Origin: Siderastrea radians
Taxonomy: Eukaryota > Cnidaria > Anthozoa > Scleractinia > Rhizangiidae
Length of the DNA stretch: 64,000 nt
Assembly (NCBI GenBank): GCA_964017195.1
Contig: OZ024892.1
Span: 5,272,366 to 5,336,365 of the forward strand
Reading direction: 5' to 3'
Shown here: positions 11,487 through 23,244 of the stretch, piece after piece
Numbering within the stretch: the stretch's first letter is position 1
How the letters are laid out: every line of letters starts with the position of its first letter
Notes under the pieces: model-generated
What the model saw: only the letters and a program-made list of their open reading frames with translations
The model's database searches: none
Told to the model about the DNA's origin: nothing
Made by a program: the position numbers and the translations under genes

Positions 11487-12290
11487 AAAATATATTAACA
11501 AACCAAGTGAGAAATATATGAGAGAAGATCAGGTAGAATCCCACTTATTGTGCTACGAACCACTCTTTAATGCATCTATAAAAGGACTATACCCCTCAGG
11601 TAAGAAAAGAAAAAGCCAGACATGACAAAATACTATACTGCACATAAGTGGGATTTTACCTGATGTTCCCTCATATATTTCAAACTCAGTTTGTGTAATA
11701 TAATTTGCAATATCAGATACGTACAAACAGCAAAACAAACGTACAAACAGCAAAACAACAGCTAAATGCACTTGTCATCAGCTTCCACAAAGGGAGGGGG
11801 TAGGGGGAGGGAACCCTAGTCTGGCATGGAAACTTACTGTCCATTTCAAAGATCTTGAATTTTCCCACCATTGGGGAATTTATTTTAGCAAAGTCCCCAG
11901 TATTTTAGGAGCAAGCCAAGCACCCAACAAGACTTGGAGATGCATGTCATTTTAGTTCTTCAGACAGTTCGCCAATGGTCGAGACAATAAACACACTGAT
12001 GTAAAATTCTTTTTTTTTTTGACCGGTGGGGGTCTATTTCATGCCTAAAAACTAACGGATGGATTTTAACACACCTTTTCATTCTCCCTGCAATCTTTCC
12101 ATCAATTGAGCAAAAACACAACTTGCTCCTGAACTCCTCTCGCCTTGCTAGAAGCAATTAGTTCCACATTTTTCTCCTGAGAGTTGCAGGGGCATCATAA
12201 ATTCAAGCCCCCATATTTTCTTCCCACAGTCCCCAATTTTCCCACATATGGCCTGGGGTCCCCCCCCCCCGGAAGCCGAGGGGGACAAGT

Positions 12291-12470
12291 GCATAATATT
12301 CCATATTCGAAATTTATTATAAGAATAGTCTCTTAGTTTCACTGAGTTAAAACAGAGCCTTCACATCCAAGGCTAAAGTGCTTGTTTGTTAGAGACCAGT
12401 AACAATGCATAATATTCCATATTCAAAAATTGATCAATATAAGAAGACTCTTAGTTTCATTGAGCTAAAC
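12291..12470. repeat. Two direct repeats (TGCATAATATTCCATATTC)
   Basis: Copies of about 62 bp at 12,291-12,352 and 12,406-12,468 share TGCATAATATTCCATATTC and CTCTTAGTTTCA, with about 80% identity by eye. The second copy abuts the nested GC-ended element. Confidence 0.6.
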
Positions 12471-12477
12471 TTATGCA

Positions 12478-13374
12478 TGGTTCAATTTTACCTGTTACCA
12501 TCCCCCCCCGGGCAACCCCCGGGACAAGTCCAGCCCTTCGGGCCCGGGGGTGGGGAATTGTCTGAAACGGTTTTGTCCCGGGGGTAGGGGGGCGCGGCAA
12601 ATCGAAAATAACTTCTCGTTTTTCTCGTGAAGCACGTCACTAGCTTATCACTTCTCAGTTGACACAATGGCGCCGGACCGCGTAGAGAAGACTGTCTATT
12701 TCCAGGGAAAACCTCTAGAATTTGTAGCAGACTGGTTGGAGAAGAATAATCTCTCGAAATTATAATCTGTATTCAAAGGCACGTTTATTATAAATTGTTA
12801 AACGAAGGCGCGTTTGATGCGTACTCGAATGGATGGCGTTCATCACAAACATAGAAATATTTCTTCAGCGTGTTTGTATGAAACAAATGCACGGCTTTAT
12901 ATTAAACAGAGATCTAAGTCAGGGGTTCTTGTGAAACAAGCTAAGAAAAACTCCTTTAAAGTGCAGTCACCAATTTGCTCACCGGACCTCTTTTGTGCAT
13001 GTGCTATATTTAGAATAAAGCACGCGGTGAAGAACATTTCTTTACTCGCCAGCCGAATGCCAGAGCGGTTAGACTTTTTTTTCAGTTTTCTTTTTCAATG
13101 TAGTGTCCATGTTTTTTAATACTATGTAATATCCTTCGTTCAGTAAACTTTAGAAAAGCGTTTAAGTTCTTGTCAAAACGTCTGGTTGTGCTATTGTACG
13201 GAAATCAATTTTGAACACAAAACAACGTATTTGTGGTCGATGAGGAGTCCCGGGGGTCGGGAATTGTCTCTTTCTGCGTGCCCGGGGGTGGGGAATAGAC
13301 CGCCAAGTAAGAAAAAAATTGCAAATCCCCGGGGGTGTGCCCGGGGGGGGCATGGTAACAGGTAGAATTGAACC
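12478..13374. mobile_element. Nested non-autonomous element with C/G-run ends
   Basis: The left end GGTTCAATTTTACCTGTTAC and the complement of the right end (GGTAACAGGTAGAATTGAACC) match, and both continue into C8-9/G8 runs and CCCGGG-rich tracts. TGCAT lies next to each end and may be a target duplication. It is inserted inside the Harbinger element. It has no transposase; the only notable frame is a 32-codon ORF at 12,667. Confidence 0.6.
12667..12765 (+). CDS. Short ORF (32 aa) in nested element
   Basis: An ATG in a good context (CACAATGGCG) opens 32 codons containing VYFQGKPLEFVADWLEKNN and ending at TAA. The composition is protein-like, but no family is recognised. It may be the first exon of a captured gene or of the parent autonomous element. 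Confidence 0.3.
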   Translation: MAPDRVEKTVYFQGKPLEFVADWLEKNNLSKL

Positions 13375-14113
13375 CTGCATTAGCCTTCACCAGCGAGGAT
13401 AAACCGCTGGTTTGCAGAGGGCAGTACAAAACATTTCTGATTTAAATCCACAGCATTCCATTAAAGTACATCTTTATGATATGCACATGTCCCAACCGTG
13501 TATCAAAGAGCTAGCAGATGGCTAAGTAAGAATTCAGAAGGAAGGTGAACTTCATGTTTCTCTTTGACAGTCCATGACTCCCATGCAAAGGCGTTTAGCA
13601 TTGGCCTTGGGATATTTCAAGATGTAACTACGAATATAGAAGACGCATAGGAGCAAACAAGATTTTCATTTCAAGTTAGAAATTCGTTGAGAACGTATCA
13701 CAATAAAAAGTCAATGGTCAATCTTACTTGGACTGTTTTGACTTCACTGAAGAAGTACACGCGGACGCAGATGTGGACAAATTGTCTGTAGCTTCAGCCA
13801 TAATTATATTGATAGTCTAAGTAAAGAGCAAAAAGATCGCTTGAGTTGTTTGGCACATCATCAGATGATCTGTGTAAAATGTAATAACGCAATAACTCAC
13901 AAAAAAGCGAACAAATTTAGATTAAAAGACGGGAAATAACTGCATACCTACTCACGTTGTCACCGCGACGGCAAAACCTCGGATTTCACGTCGCCGACGT
14001 CAGGGCGACGGCAGGAACATTAAAAATCGCATGCGCAGTCGATCTCGCCCCAATCCTAATCGGTCTTCACGTCGCCGTCACCGCGAAAACGTCTGCATCT
14101 TAAGCTCCCTAAT

Positions 14114-15373
14114 GTTTGCTTTTTAGGATTTCATCCACAAACATGTTACAACCACCTTGTACAGCATAATAACAGCAACGCAGAAAAGTGCTGCTCGGAC
14201 AGTTTTCATTTAAATTGTCACACTGGATGCCAGCTTTTATCTTGTTACCGTACTTCGCAAGTGCGTGAATTTCTGTTTATTTCCAGCTTGTTTTTTCTTC
14301 AGTCAAAGAGCCAACATTACAGCTGCACGTGAAATTATAGACACGTTCCGGACATGTTTACCTTGATTTTTGTTGGTTTTCGCACTTTTCTTGGCCTATC
14401 GAAGACAAACAACCGCACGTGCAATTTATGAACACGGAGAATCTCGAGTTTCCAAATCACCGGGAAATCTAGCCCGACAACGATTGTTAACTACCAAACA
14501 GATGAAAAAAGTCCCGACTCACTGCAACTGTTTAACACTAAAGAAAGCGAGACAAGGATATTCAATACAGTATTACTTGTGCAAAATCAAACTATGACAA
14601 CTTTGATGTTTTTAATTCCTTATTTTGTGAAATATATGACTACAATGTAAAATATTAGTAAGGACAGTTGTTTGTGTTTCGTTGGTAAATATACATTCCA
14701 AGTAACGTATAATGAGATGTTGCTGTTGTTGTTGTTGTTATCATTTTAGCATGCAGTGGATCCTGCCTTAGACCCCCCCCCCACACCCGTTATTACCTCC
14801 GCAATTTTTTGAGGCCCAAACAACAAAAGCTCAGTCATTTTCTTCTTACCTGACAGGCAAACGACCACTTTTTTGGAAAACTAGCTTTTACCCCCCGATA
14901 AACAGTATTTGATAGCCAGTTACATCGTCGTTTTCGTCTTCCAAATTATGTTCCCTTGGTCTCTTATTTTTTTCCCTGCCAGAGAAGATGGTGTCAACCA
15001 CTATGGGCGCAGCCAGAAGGGGGAGGAGGGGGTCCTAATTGGCTTCCGATGGTCATTTGTCCTCAAATGAAACTCTGGCGCTAAGGAACCTCCACCCCAT
15101 CCCAATTAGTAGTGGTGTTGGCCCCATTTCTTGGTTCGTTTACTGCTATTTCAGTATGACACATAAAGGCATCCTTTCGTTCAACCTTCCTACGCCCCTA
15201 AGCAACCTGAACAGAACTACTGGTGGTCTCCACCTATCCATCCATTCATTAGTTCATTCATTCATTCATTCGTTCAACTGACCTAAACAGAACTGCTGGG
15301 GCCTTCAGGTCTCAGTCAAAGGGATTGAACATCATAAAATGCTGTTGAATACAATTTTGTTGAACAAAAGTTT
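14114..15373. other. Stretch without recognised genes
   Basis: I see only a (TGT)n run near 14,719, C runs near 14,773, and a degenerate CATT/TTCA microsatellite at about 15,237-15,276. No family-like coding sequence. Confidence 0.5.
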
Positions 15374-15636
15374 GCCTGACGTGGGCAATCGATAATATTC
15401 GATAACAATCGATAAAATTAGTAAATTGTATCGGATATCGATAAAAATCGGTAAACGGATTTGTTGTGAGTAATCGACATTTATCGACTTTTCAAAATCA
15501 CTTTTATTCTTTCTTCGGATTTCGAAACTATGTTTACTAAACACTCCTCAAGCGAAATTTTAAGCCTTAATTTTGAGAAGAAGACCTTTTATTTAAACTG
15601 CAATTTTCCGTTTTAATGGTCCGCCATTATTACACC

Positions 15637-15793
15637 AGAAAGGATAGAATGACGTCATTCACTCAAGAGATGTCGAATGCAGTGTGTGAACACAGCTAAC
15701 AAAGTATGCAAAACTCCCGTGCTGCATACTAAATAAGGCACACGCGTTGCATTCTCAAGATTTTGAGTGAATGACGTCATTATATCCTTTCTG
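15637..15793. repeat. Palindromic MITE (CAGAAAGGATA ends)
   Basis: CAGAAAGGATAGAATGACGT continuing CATTCACTCAA at the left is answered by TTGAGTGAATGACGTCATTA then TATCCTTTCTG at the right. The arms are long, near-perfect complements, and each holds a CRE-like TGACGTCA. Confidence 0.75.
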
Positions 15794-16232
15794 ATTTTTT
15801 AATTGTAGCACCACTTTAGGTACTGATGCCAGACCTATCGTTGCAATAGGGTTTTCCGATTTACCGGAAGTTCGCTCCAATCTTCCGCGCTTTGGGAGTT
15901 GGGCTCAGTTGAGAGGAGATCACGTTTATGATGGCTTTGTTTTTAACTTAAAGTCACTCAAGCTTTTATTTGGTAACAACAAGCAGCTGTATAAATAGTT
16001 AATTATGCTGCGAATTTTTTCCACGCTTTTCTCAGAATATGACAATAAGTAATTTGTGCCTGCCGGCATAGGAGCATTGTCGTTCTTATGTAGCATAAAC
16101 GAAAAATCATCGGATATTGTCACAACAATTAAACAATATCTAGCAAAGTCCACGTGTAGAAAAAATAGCAATGTTGTTTGCTAGAACTCAGTATAAAAAC
16201 TGATAACCTTGTGGTTTCTCGCACATTCAACC

Positions 16233-16553
16233 ATGAGAGACTTCTCAGACAACATTTTTGAAGGCAGAATTCGGAGGCGAAATACAGCTTACAAAGTCTC
16301 CGAGCAGTTCCCCCGCTACAAGTACAAGTACCTGCACCAGCGCCTTGTCAGGTTCTAGCAGTTCATCGCGCAAGAGTACTGGAAGACCAAGGAATTAAAC
16401 CTAACACACCACACCGTAAATACAGGAAACTAGTAGACCAGCTGATACTCAAAGCAATTGAACTAAAAGGACGGGACTGGAGAGCGGTGTTAGCGTTTTT
16501 AATACGGACATACAATTTTACTAAAACCCACAAGGATGATATAAGTTGAGCAC
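16233..16553 (+). pseudogene. Unidentified coding-like remnant, two frames
   Basis: A frame from ATG 16,233 (MRDFSDNIFEGRIRRR) ends at TAG 16,359; a shifted frame then reads on with LEDQGIKPNTPHRKYRKLV and ELKGRDWRAVLAFLIRTYNF to TGA near 16,553. The run of charged, protein-like residues suggests decayed coding sequence with one frameshift. I do not recognise the family. Confidence 0.25.
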
Positions 16554-16700
16554 TTTAATAGGTTTCCTGGAGTGAAAATAAAAAATGAAAGCGTCAAATA
16601 AACAACCTATTTATTTAAGAAAATCGAAGATCCCTAACCAGGATTCATCATAAATAAGAATAAAACGTTCTCTGGTTAAAAATTTGTTAAAAATCTATGA

Positions 16701-17877
16701 GCTTTCGACAACCGTTCTGTTGTCTTCAACGGATAGAATAAAGTGACTATGTAAAATGAATATTTAAAAAGTAAAGGAATAATAAATGCAAAGGAATGTA
16801 AAGTACGAATGCTAAAAGTGTGAAAGCTAATGTTTGTTTAAAAGAATGCGACACTGATTGGGGAGCGGGCATGAGTTATTGTCAGCGTAAACAGTTTTTG
16901 CAGTGTGCCAAGACTCAAGGGTCTTGAGGTGGCGGTAATTAGCTTTATCGATGATTAATGCATTGTCAAAGTCAATCTGGTGGTTCTTGGACCAGGCGTG
17001 GTTTGCCACATTGGAGCCTTTGGTGTGGATTTCAGTTCACGTTTCTAGTGTGCTCTTTCTTTCTGGTGTTAAATGGCCTTCCGGTTTCGCCAATATAGCT
17101 CCACGAACATGTGCTGCAGGGAATTTTGTAGACAACATTGCATTGGTCTTCTTTTTCCGGACGGAATTTAGGGGATGGGAATTCTTGTTGGAGTGTTATA
17201 ACTGGTTTATTAGTGACAAGTATGTCATGACGTCTGAGCAACCGTGTTAGTGGTTCTGTAAGGCCTTTGATGTACGGAAGGGTCGCGAATTCACGTGTAT
17301 ACCGTGGGTCAACCCATTTGAAAAACATTCTGACAAGTTCTTCAGGTGTGGGAACTGGTGGTGGAACTCAGTTTTTTCTTTCAATGTCGGCAATGAGGTT
17401 CACAGGCTATCCATTAGATTCCAACGCAGTGTAGACTCGTTTGATTTCTTTGTTTCTTCCCGTATCGGTGTTGGGTAAATTTGTCAGGCTCGATATATAA
17501 GTGTCGCAGCAGTACTGATTTTGTGATTCTTGTCGTGATGGGAATGAAAATCCAGGTATCTGTCAGTGTGAGTAGGTTTTCAAAAGACGTTAATAATGAG
17601 TTTGCTGTTGTCTCGAGAAACTAGGGTGTCAAGGAACGATATCTGACAATTGTTTTCGTGTTCAAAGGTGAAAGAAATGTGAGGGTCGATGGAGTTTAAT
17701 GTGTCATGGAAGGATGATACTGCGTTCTTCTTCATGATACAAAAACTATCGTCAACATAGCGTTTCCAGTATCTCGGGGGAATGGGGGTTGAGTTGATTG
17801 GTGAATCCTCAATTTCTTCCATGCATAAATTAGCTACGACTGGGGTGACAGGGCTGCCCATAGCGCAACCATCGATT
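16701..17877 (-). pseudogene. Penelope-like retroelement, 5'-truncated (RT + GIY-YIG)
   Basis: Minus strand. 17,580-17,875 reads as the reverse transcriptase core, with MGSPVTPVVANLCMEEIE, the catalytic YVDD in WKRYVDDSFCIM, and ISFLDTLVSR. The region 17,329-17,579 continues in broken frames (KPTHTDRYLDFHSHHD). 17,032-17,328 gives the C-terminal GIY-YIG endonuclease (YKIPCSTCSWSYIGETGRPF). This RT/GIY-YIG order is diagnostic of Penelope-like elements. At least two frame breaks make it a pseudogene. It stops abruptly near 17,877, where ATCGATA-rich sequence begins. A hairpin-plus-GAAA motif at 16,701-16,732 (complement: TGAAGACAACAGAACGGTTG then TCGAAA) resembles the degenerate hammerhead of these elements' terminal repeats. 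Confidence 0.85.
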
Positions 17878-18027
17878 GATCGATAACGTTTACGTAATGG
17901 ATATCGATAGTTATCGATTTATCGAACGGTTTTCCGATATCGATTTTTATCGAATGCCCCCGTCGGGCATTTCGAACGATGTTCAACGGAATAAAAAAGG
18001 TTGAAAGCGCTTGCCCAGAGTGAATAT

Positions 18028-18600
18028 TAAAGGGGCAGTGTCGGGGGAATTTTTGCTCGCCTTTGTATAGCACATTAAGTGACAATCTCTGTAAAAGCGG
18101 TCAGCTGCATTTCGGGTCAGGCAATCAATTTCCTTCAAACTTTGCCCACGAAACTATCTTAGACTAAAAGTAAATATAAGCATTTCAGTTTTTGTAAATA
18201 CTACAAAACAGTTGTTTTCTAAGCCAAAATCGCTCGCACCGCGAGGTTGCGATTTCAGGCGGTGATGTAGCGCAAAAATAGGGGGTTTTGACGACCTCGC
18301 CACTTCAAAATGTAGCAATTTCTGGCGTGTTATTTATTTTTTTGTTTTATATTGTTCCTTGAGTAGTACATTGATGTTACGTTTAGGAAGATTTATCGAA
18401 GTTTACTGCACCAAAGAAAATTTTTTCGGAAGGCTCTTTTGCCATTAGCGCCAATGACAAAAAGATACACATTTTAAATTCGCCAATACATAAAAGTCCA
18501 ACTCCTTGAACACAGTTCTTCTATTCAGACGAACTAACCTTAAGTCCAAAAACATGGAAATATAAAAATATGTTGTGGTTTAAGCGATATTTTAACATTG
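18028..18600 (+). repeat. TTAA-ended dispersed repeat, copy A
   Basis: It begins TTAAAGGGGCAGTGTC and contains GTGACAATCTCTGTAAAAGC, CTAAGCCAAAATCGCTCG and a TTGTGGTTTAAGCGA end. The same blocks occur in inverse orientation at 43,780-44,642. This copy lacks about 280 bp next to the TTAA end relative to the other. No convincing coding sequence. Confidence 0.65.
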
Positions 18601-19876
18601 CTGATCATCAATTGTTGTGCTATTTTGAACATGGTGGCCTCAACCGCAAAACAAGAGGCACACGAGCGAAAATCATATTATACAAGAAAGCCCATTGGGC
18701 ATTTTAACCGGCCATTCTGACCCTCCCCACCCCTAGGTTTCACAAATGTTAGCGCGATCCTCTTTTTTTACGAACCGGCGTGAGGAAAAGTGTGATTGTG
18801 TGACACAATATATTAACTTGACTATAGCGGTACTGGATGACGTAATGTTTAAACTCTGATGACTCAGCTTATCTTTCTTATCGCTTTATTTGTGCTGAAA
18901 AACGCAAAATCACTCAAACGTTGAATGTCGATATGAATTCGTCCACAACTGAGAATGCTCACACAGGGACGACGAAGTATTTACTGTTGTGCCTAGACCT
19001 TAAATACAAACAGTGAACATAGCAGTAGAATAAAAAAACACGAGCTCGAGCAGATCGTCAGAGTATGGGGCACGTCAAGATATCTCATGACGTGATGTTT
19101 AAATCCAGTTTGCTAACCCGCTAACCAGGTAAACAAGCGAGCGGGGACGAAAGTCGCCCACGTCTTTGAAAGCTAACGCTAACGCGCCTGTCGAGCCGCA
19201 ATCGATTTCGCGCTCACTCGCCTGTTTTTCTTTTCCTTCACTATCTACCTCTGAACGGAAAGTGAGACTGCTCGTAGCCTTTAGCGAACACCACACGCAA
19301 ACCACACAAATCCGTCGATAATATTCAGATATTTTCGTTCTTTCAATGCAAAAAGACTCGTAACACCTGCCTTATTAATAAAAAAACTCCTTATTAATGA
19401 CGATTCCTTCGTATCAACTTCTCGCCTCAAATAAACACTCATTTCTCTCCGTTCACAAGAACTATCATGTACTGATGTGCAATCAACTAATATTGCATCA
19501 TCATACTAGTACCAATTCCTTCTCTTCCTAGCCCACGCCGGCAAATCGCAACTGTCCTTTTTGTCCGCTGCGAAATACAAGTTAGCCAATCAGAAACCTT
19601 ACAATCCACTTCGCAAACCACCCCCCCCCCCCATAAAACGCCAAGGGAAACTGCCTCTCACGCAAAACGCAACTTTCAAAGCAAATCACATTCACAGAAG
19701 CGTGATATGGTCCTGACATTCACAAATCCTTCTGACTCCCACATTTTTACACCCCTCAAAATGTCAATCCCAATAAAAAAAACTCCTGCGCTAAAAAAAA
19801 TTTCACCATAGCCACTAACTAGATCAGACAACACAGTCAATTTCGGATTCAATCCTATTTTCGCATTCAATCCTAT
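18601..19876. other. Stretch without recognised genes
   Basis: AT-rich sequence with a C12 run at about 19,621. No family-like coding sequence, RNA gene or long inverted repeat is evident to me. Confidence 0.45.
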
Positions 19877-21671
19877 CAAAAATAATGCACGCGCAAGAAG
19901 TGGCGCAAGAAGTTCTTGCGCCGCAAGAACACGCAAGCCCGCGCAAGAAGTGAAAGTGCTAGGTTTTTGCAGTTTACCCGCAAGAACATTCGAAACGCAA
20001 GAAGTTGAAAATCTAGCCGCAAGAAGTTACTAATGTTACCGCAAGCCGCAAGAAGGCGCAAGAAGTAGTGAGGGTCCAGCCGAAGAAACTTGTAGTGCTC
20101 GTGTTAGTGTGAGGTATTGCAAAAGTAATGAGTGCGAATCTCGCGCTCTATTCTCTTTGAAATATCACCGAGCTTTCGAGCGATTTTTCGTCGTGTTGGC
20201 GTGTTGGCGCGACAATTCGCCAAGTCAAGCGAAAGTTCACAAGGCTAATCAAAAAATCAAGGAAGCAAATGTTCGAACAACCGAAGTATCGAAGAAAATT
20301 CACATCACGAAATGGAATATCCGCCAGCTTTCCGACTGCAAGATAAACACCCGGTAAACATGATCTCCGGCACATGACAAAACATGAACAATTTTTTTAA
20401 GCGTGTCTCAGATACAGTGATACGGGTTCAACTCAGAACTGACTCAATTCAGTTTTTCATTCCATCCAAGAAATAGAAACAAAAAGGTCCAAAAGCTATA
20501 ATTGCGGCAAACTGCGCGAACTCTTCTTTGACAGGCAAGACAAGACCAGACTTACACATGCAGGAGGTCATGCCATCGCGTGGGTGAAGTCATCAAGAAT
20601 CCCTGCATCTTTACCAGTTTAATTTCCCAGCAAAAAAGGGATACTCGAAGAAATAGCATAGACATATGATTTCAACTACACATTCGCCTTTCGACACAGC
20701 TTGCTGCCCGGGGCTTGCTGTCTTGACGACTTAGAGAACTGCTCATGCATTGCGTTACAAAATGTCATTCAAGCAAATCATACCAAATTTGCATACGGCA
20801 GATTTGTGTTTACTCAGGTTAGAATTGACGTGCCGAATTTCTTTCAGATCGCGGAGTTTTAGTTTCCTTCAGACTTTTTTGGTTTACTTCGAAGATTTAA
20901 AATGTGATATCGACTTCAGCGTAATGAGTGGAACTATTTTTACAAACATAATGTGTTTTTCCAATTAAGACTTCGGGTATTATTTCTTCTCATCTGAGTG
21001 ACCATGTTCATTTCTCACACGTGTGAGCGCAACTAATTAAAAGTATTTGTCCGAGTTTAATATGTTGGTGGAAGTACAGCAACACTGAACAGGTGAATGT
21101 CGGTTCTTTAATAATGTGACTGATGGACTGTGCTTTGCCATTGTTCCTCATTTAAGTGAAATAAATCGAGCGAAACCTTTCGCGCCGCTAAGCGTACCGC
21201 ATGTCTGGGACTCCGGGACACATAAACAATAACACGCGTGCTTCGTTTGAGTCTCGTTTCTCCCTAGCCGTTAAAAAATAACATAGAAGGCGATCGGTGT
21301 CAAATTCAGAACCTAGTGAACTCTTTATCGGATAAAAAATTCAAAACCGAAGAAAAAAACTAAAAGGGACCAAATAAACAACTGATTGCAAGTTACAAAG
21401 GCAGCCAATTTCGAACGTGCCTTGCGCTATAAAGTGGTCTCTTTTTTACCTTCTCCGGGTTCCGGGTTTTTAAGATGTTAGGGCAAAGACGTTCTTGCGC
21501 TTACTTGCGGTCCAGATATCTTACCACAAAGAAGTTCTTGCGGTTTTAACTTCTAAACGCAAAGACGTTCTTGCGGCTTGCAGTATTCAAGTGCAGGCAT
21601 CCTGCAAGTAGCCGCAAGAAGTTCTCGGCTTGCGGACGCAAAAAGAAGTTCTTGCGCGTGCATTATTTTTG
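19877..21671. mobile_element. TIR element with clustered GCAAGAA subterminal motifs
   Basis: The ends CAAAAATAATGCACGCGCAA (left) and the complement of GCGCGTGCATTATTTTTGG (right) match. Within the first ~190 bp CGCAAGAA-type motifs occur about ten times, mostly in one orientation; within the last ~190 bp the complement TTCTTGCG and variants occur about ten times in mixed orientations. Dense subterminal motifs of this kind are typical of transposase binding sites in hAT, CACTA or Mutator-like elements. The interior has no recognisable transposase, so it is probably non-autonomous. Target duplication not resolved. Confidence 0.6.
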
Positions 21672-22605
21672 GGCTGTACTGTACAAAAACCCCAAACTTA
21701 AACAACCCTTCGCCGTTCATATCTTAAATACTGTAAATTAAAAGACAAAAACATAGGAAGGTAACATTCAGAAGACTAACATGCGCATGCGTCTTGTATA
21801 AGACAGTACCGCTCTTGAGTACCCGTACCACAAGCTTTACAGCACTTTCTTCGTATGTTAATCCAACTTGCTTTCACCAAAAACCGTGTCCATTTTATAA
21901 ACCGGCGGTCGCCATCATGGCGACGGCCGGTTAATAAATGTCAATGAGTCAGTAGATATATTTAGACTGCAAAACTTCTGAGAAGGCATTAAAAAAAGAT
22001 ATTCATCATTTAGAGAGCGGAACGACCGGGTGTTTGATCACAGTTCAGTAAAATTATTTTTAATTAGTGATAAGCGTTATAACGACTTTAGACCGCACGG
22101 TCGCGTGTTCACAATTCCTCTATTTTTACGTTCATCACTTGGGAAGCTAAAGCAATTTGGGTGAACGGGAACAATAGGTAAATATAGCATTTTGAAAGAT
22201 GAAACGAAACAACGAATTGAAAAAAAAAGGAGAACGAGCAAAACATATTTGATCCGGGTATTTGATCCAGTTTATTACATTACACTTCATGTAACTATGA
22301 AGTGTCACGCAACCAAAACAAAGCATAAAATTAGCCTGCGTAGCAGGCGTAAACGGGGAGGGGGAAGGGGAAGGGGAAGGGGGAGCAAGAACGCAGGAGG
22401 ACGGGGACTGGGGGCTAGGGACGAAGGAACGCCTGCTACAAAGATCCCCATTTTTTCATTTCTGCGGCCGCCAGCGGCCGCAAAATTCTGATTGGTTAAT
22501 TTTTGACAGTACGTCCCACGGGAATGACGTAATTTGACGAGGACGTGCAGTTAGAAGATTTGAACTTGGTTGCAGCAGGCCGGGCCAGGTAGCGAAATTG
22601 CAGTC

Positions 22606-22692
22606 TTGAAACCAGAGCGAGAAACGGCAGTTAGAACTCTTCTAAAGGGAAGAGACGTTTTAGCGGTTTTGCCAACGGGATACAGTCCTAGA
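22606..22692 (+). pseudogene. RecQ-like helicase motif I fragment
   Basis: The frame reads LKPERETAVRTLLKGRDV then LAVLPTGY, the Q/motif I region of RecQ-type superfamily 2 helicases, but the GKS/GKT that should follow is lost (GYSPREK instead). About 29 codons only. It probably derives from a captured or transposon-borne helicase exon. It lies in the left, unpaired part of the foldback. Confidence 0.4.
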
Positions 22693-23244
22693 GAGAAGAG
22701 ATTTTGTCATTGTCCGAGAAGATTTCCAAAAAGCTTTGCAGTGTAAATATCCCGTTATCGGAGCGAAGACTCGCCGTTTGAGAACTATAAATCGGAAGAA
22801 GAAGCCCTAAGACTAAGAAACGCTCGACACCTTAAACAGTGGAACTCAGAGAACTAAAAGCGAAGAAATTATTCTTTGAGAACAGACGGTTGTTTTAAAG
22901 AGAAATCTGCAGTTGCATGAGACATCACTCAAGCTGCTGACTTTGTAGGGAATCCATGGTAAAGTAACTTACATTTTTGATTGTAAATTTGTATTAAAAT
23001 GTTTTTTTTATTATTATTATTGTCCGATTCTCCATATTATGGCTTTCGCGTAACTTTTGAAATTTAAAACGGGCACTCCGGTCAATATAAATGCCGTTCA
23101 AAGTGTATCGCGGTTCTTCGCTTGCGTGATTTTCAGAAGCAAAGAGGGGTTTATCTTAATAAATCTTTTTATTTAGAAAAGCTTCGTGTCTCTTATTTCG
23201 AAAGTAAGGGCAATTATAAGTTGTTCTTTGATGGCTATCTCTAA

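Larger units (their letters stand above)
8280..14110 (+). mobile_element. PIF/Harbinger DNA transposon, near-complete
   Basis: The ends are inverted copies over about 43 bp: AGGGAGCTTAAGATGCGGAC at 8280 and the complement of GTCTGCATCTTAAGCTCCCT at 14110, continuing through CGTTTTCGCGGTGACGGCGACGTG. Both sides are flanked by AAT (8277-8279 and 14111-14113), a 3-bp target duplication as expected for this superfamily. Inside are a two-exon DDE transposase (plus) and a convergent Myb/SANT-like gene (minus), the usual two-gene Harbinger layout. A separate GC-ended element (12,478-13,374) is nested in the right half. Stretches 9825-10,538 and 13,375-14,110 hold no recognisable gene. Confidence 0.88.
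15374..17969. mobile_element. Putative TIR element with ATCGATA-rich ends
   Basis: The left end GCCTGACGTGGGCAATCGAT and the complement of the right end (ATGCCCGACGGGGGCATTCG) are similar and both run into ATCGATA/TCGATAA clusters (about 15,390-15,450 and 17,877-17,950). Between them lie a palindromic MITE and a truncated Penelope-like element. Terminal matches are imperfect and no target duplication was identified. Confidence 0.4.

Noticed and set aside
17032..17328. GIY-YIG as a homing endonuclease in a group I intron
   Set aside because: It is adjacent to a Penelope-type RT with YVDD in the right order, so it is the retroelement endonuclease.
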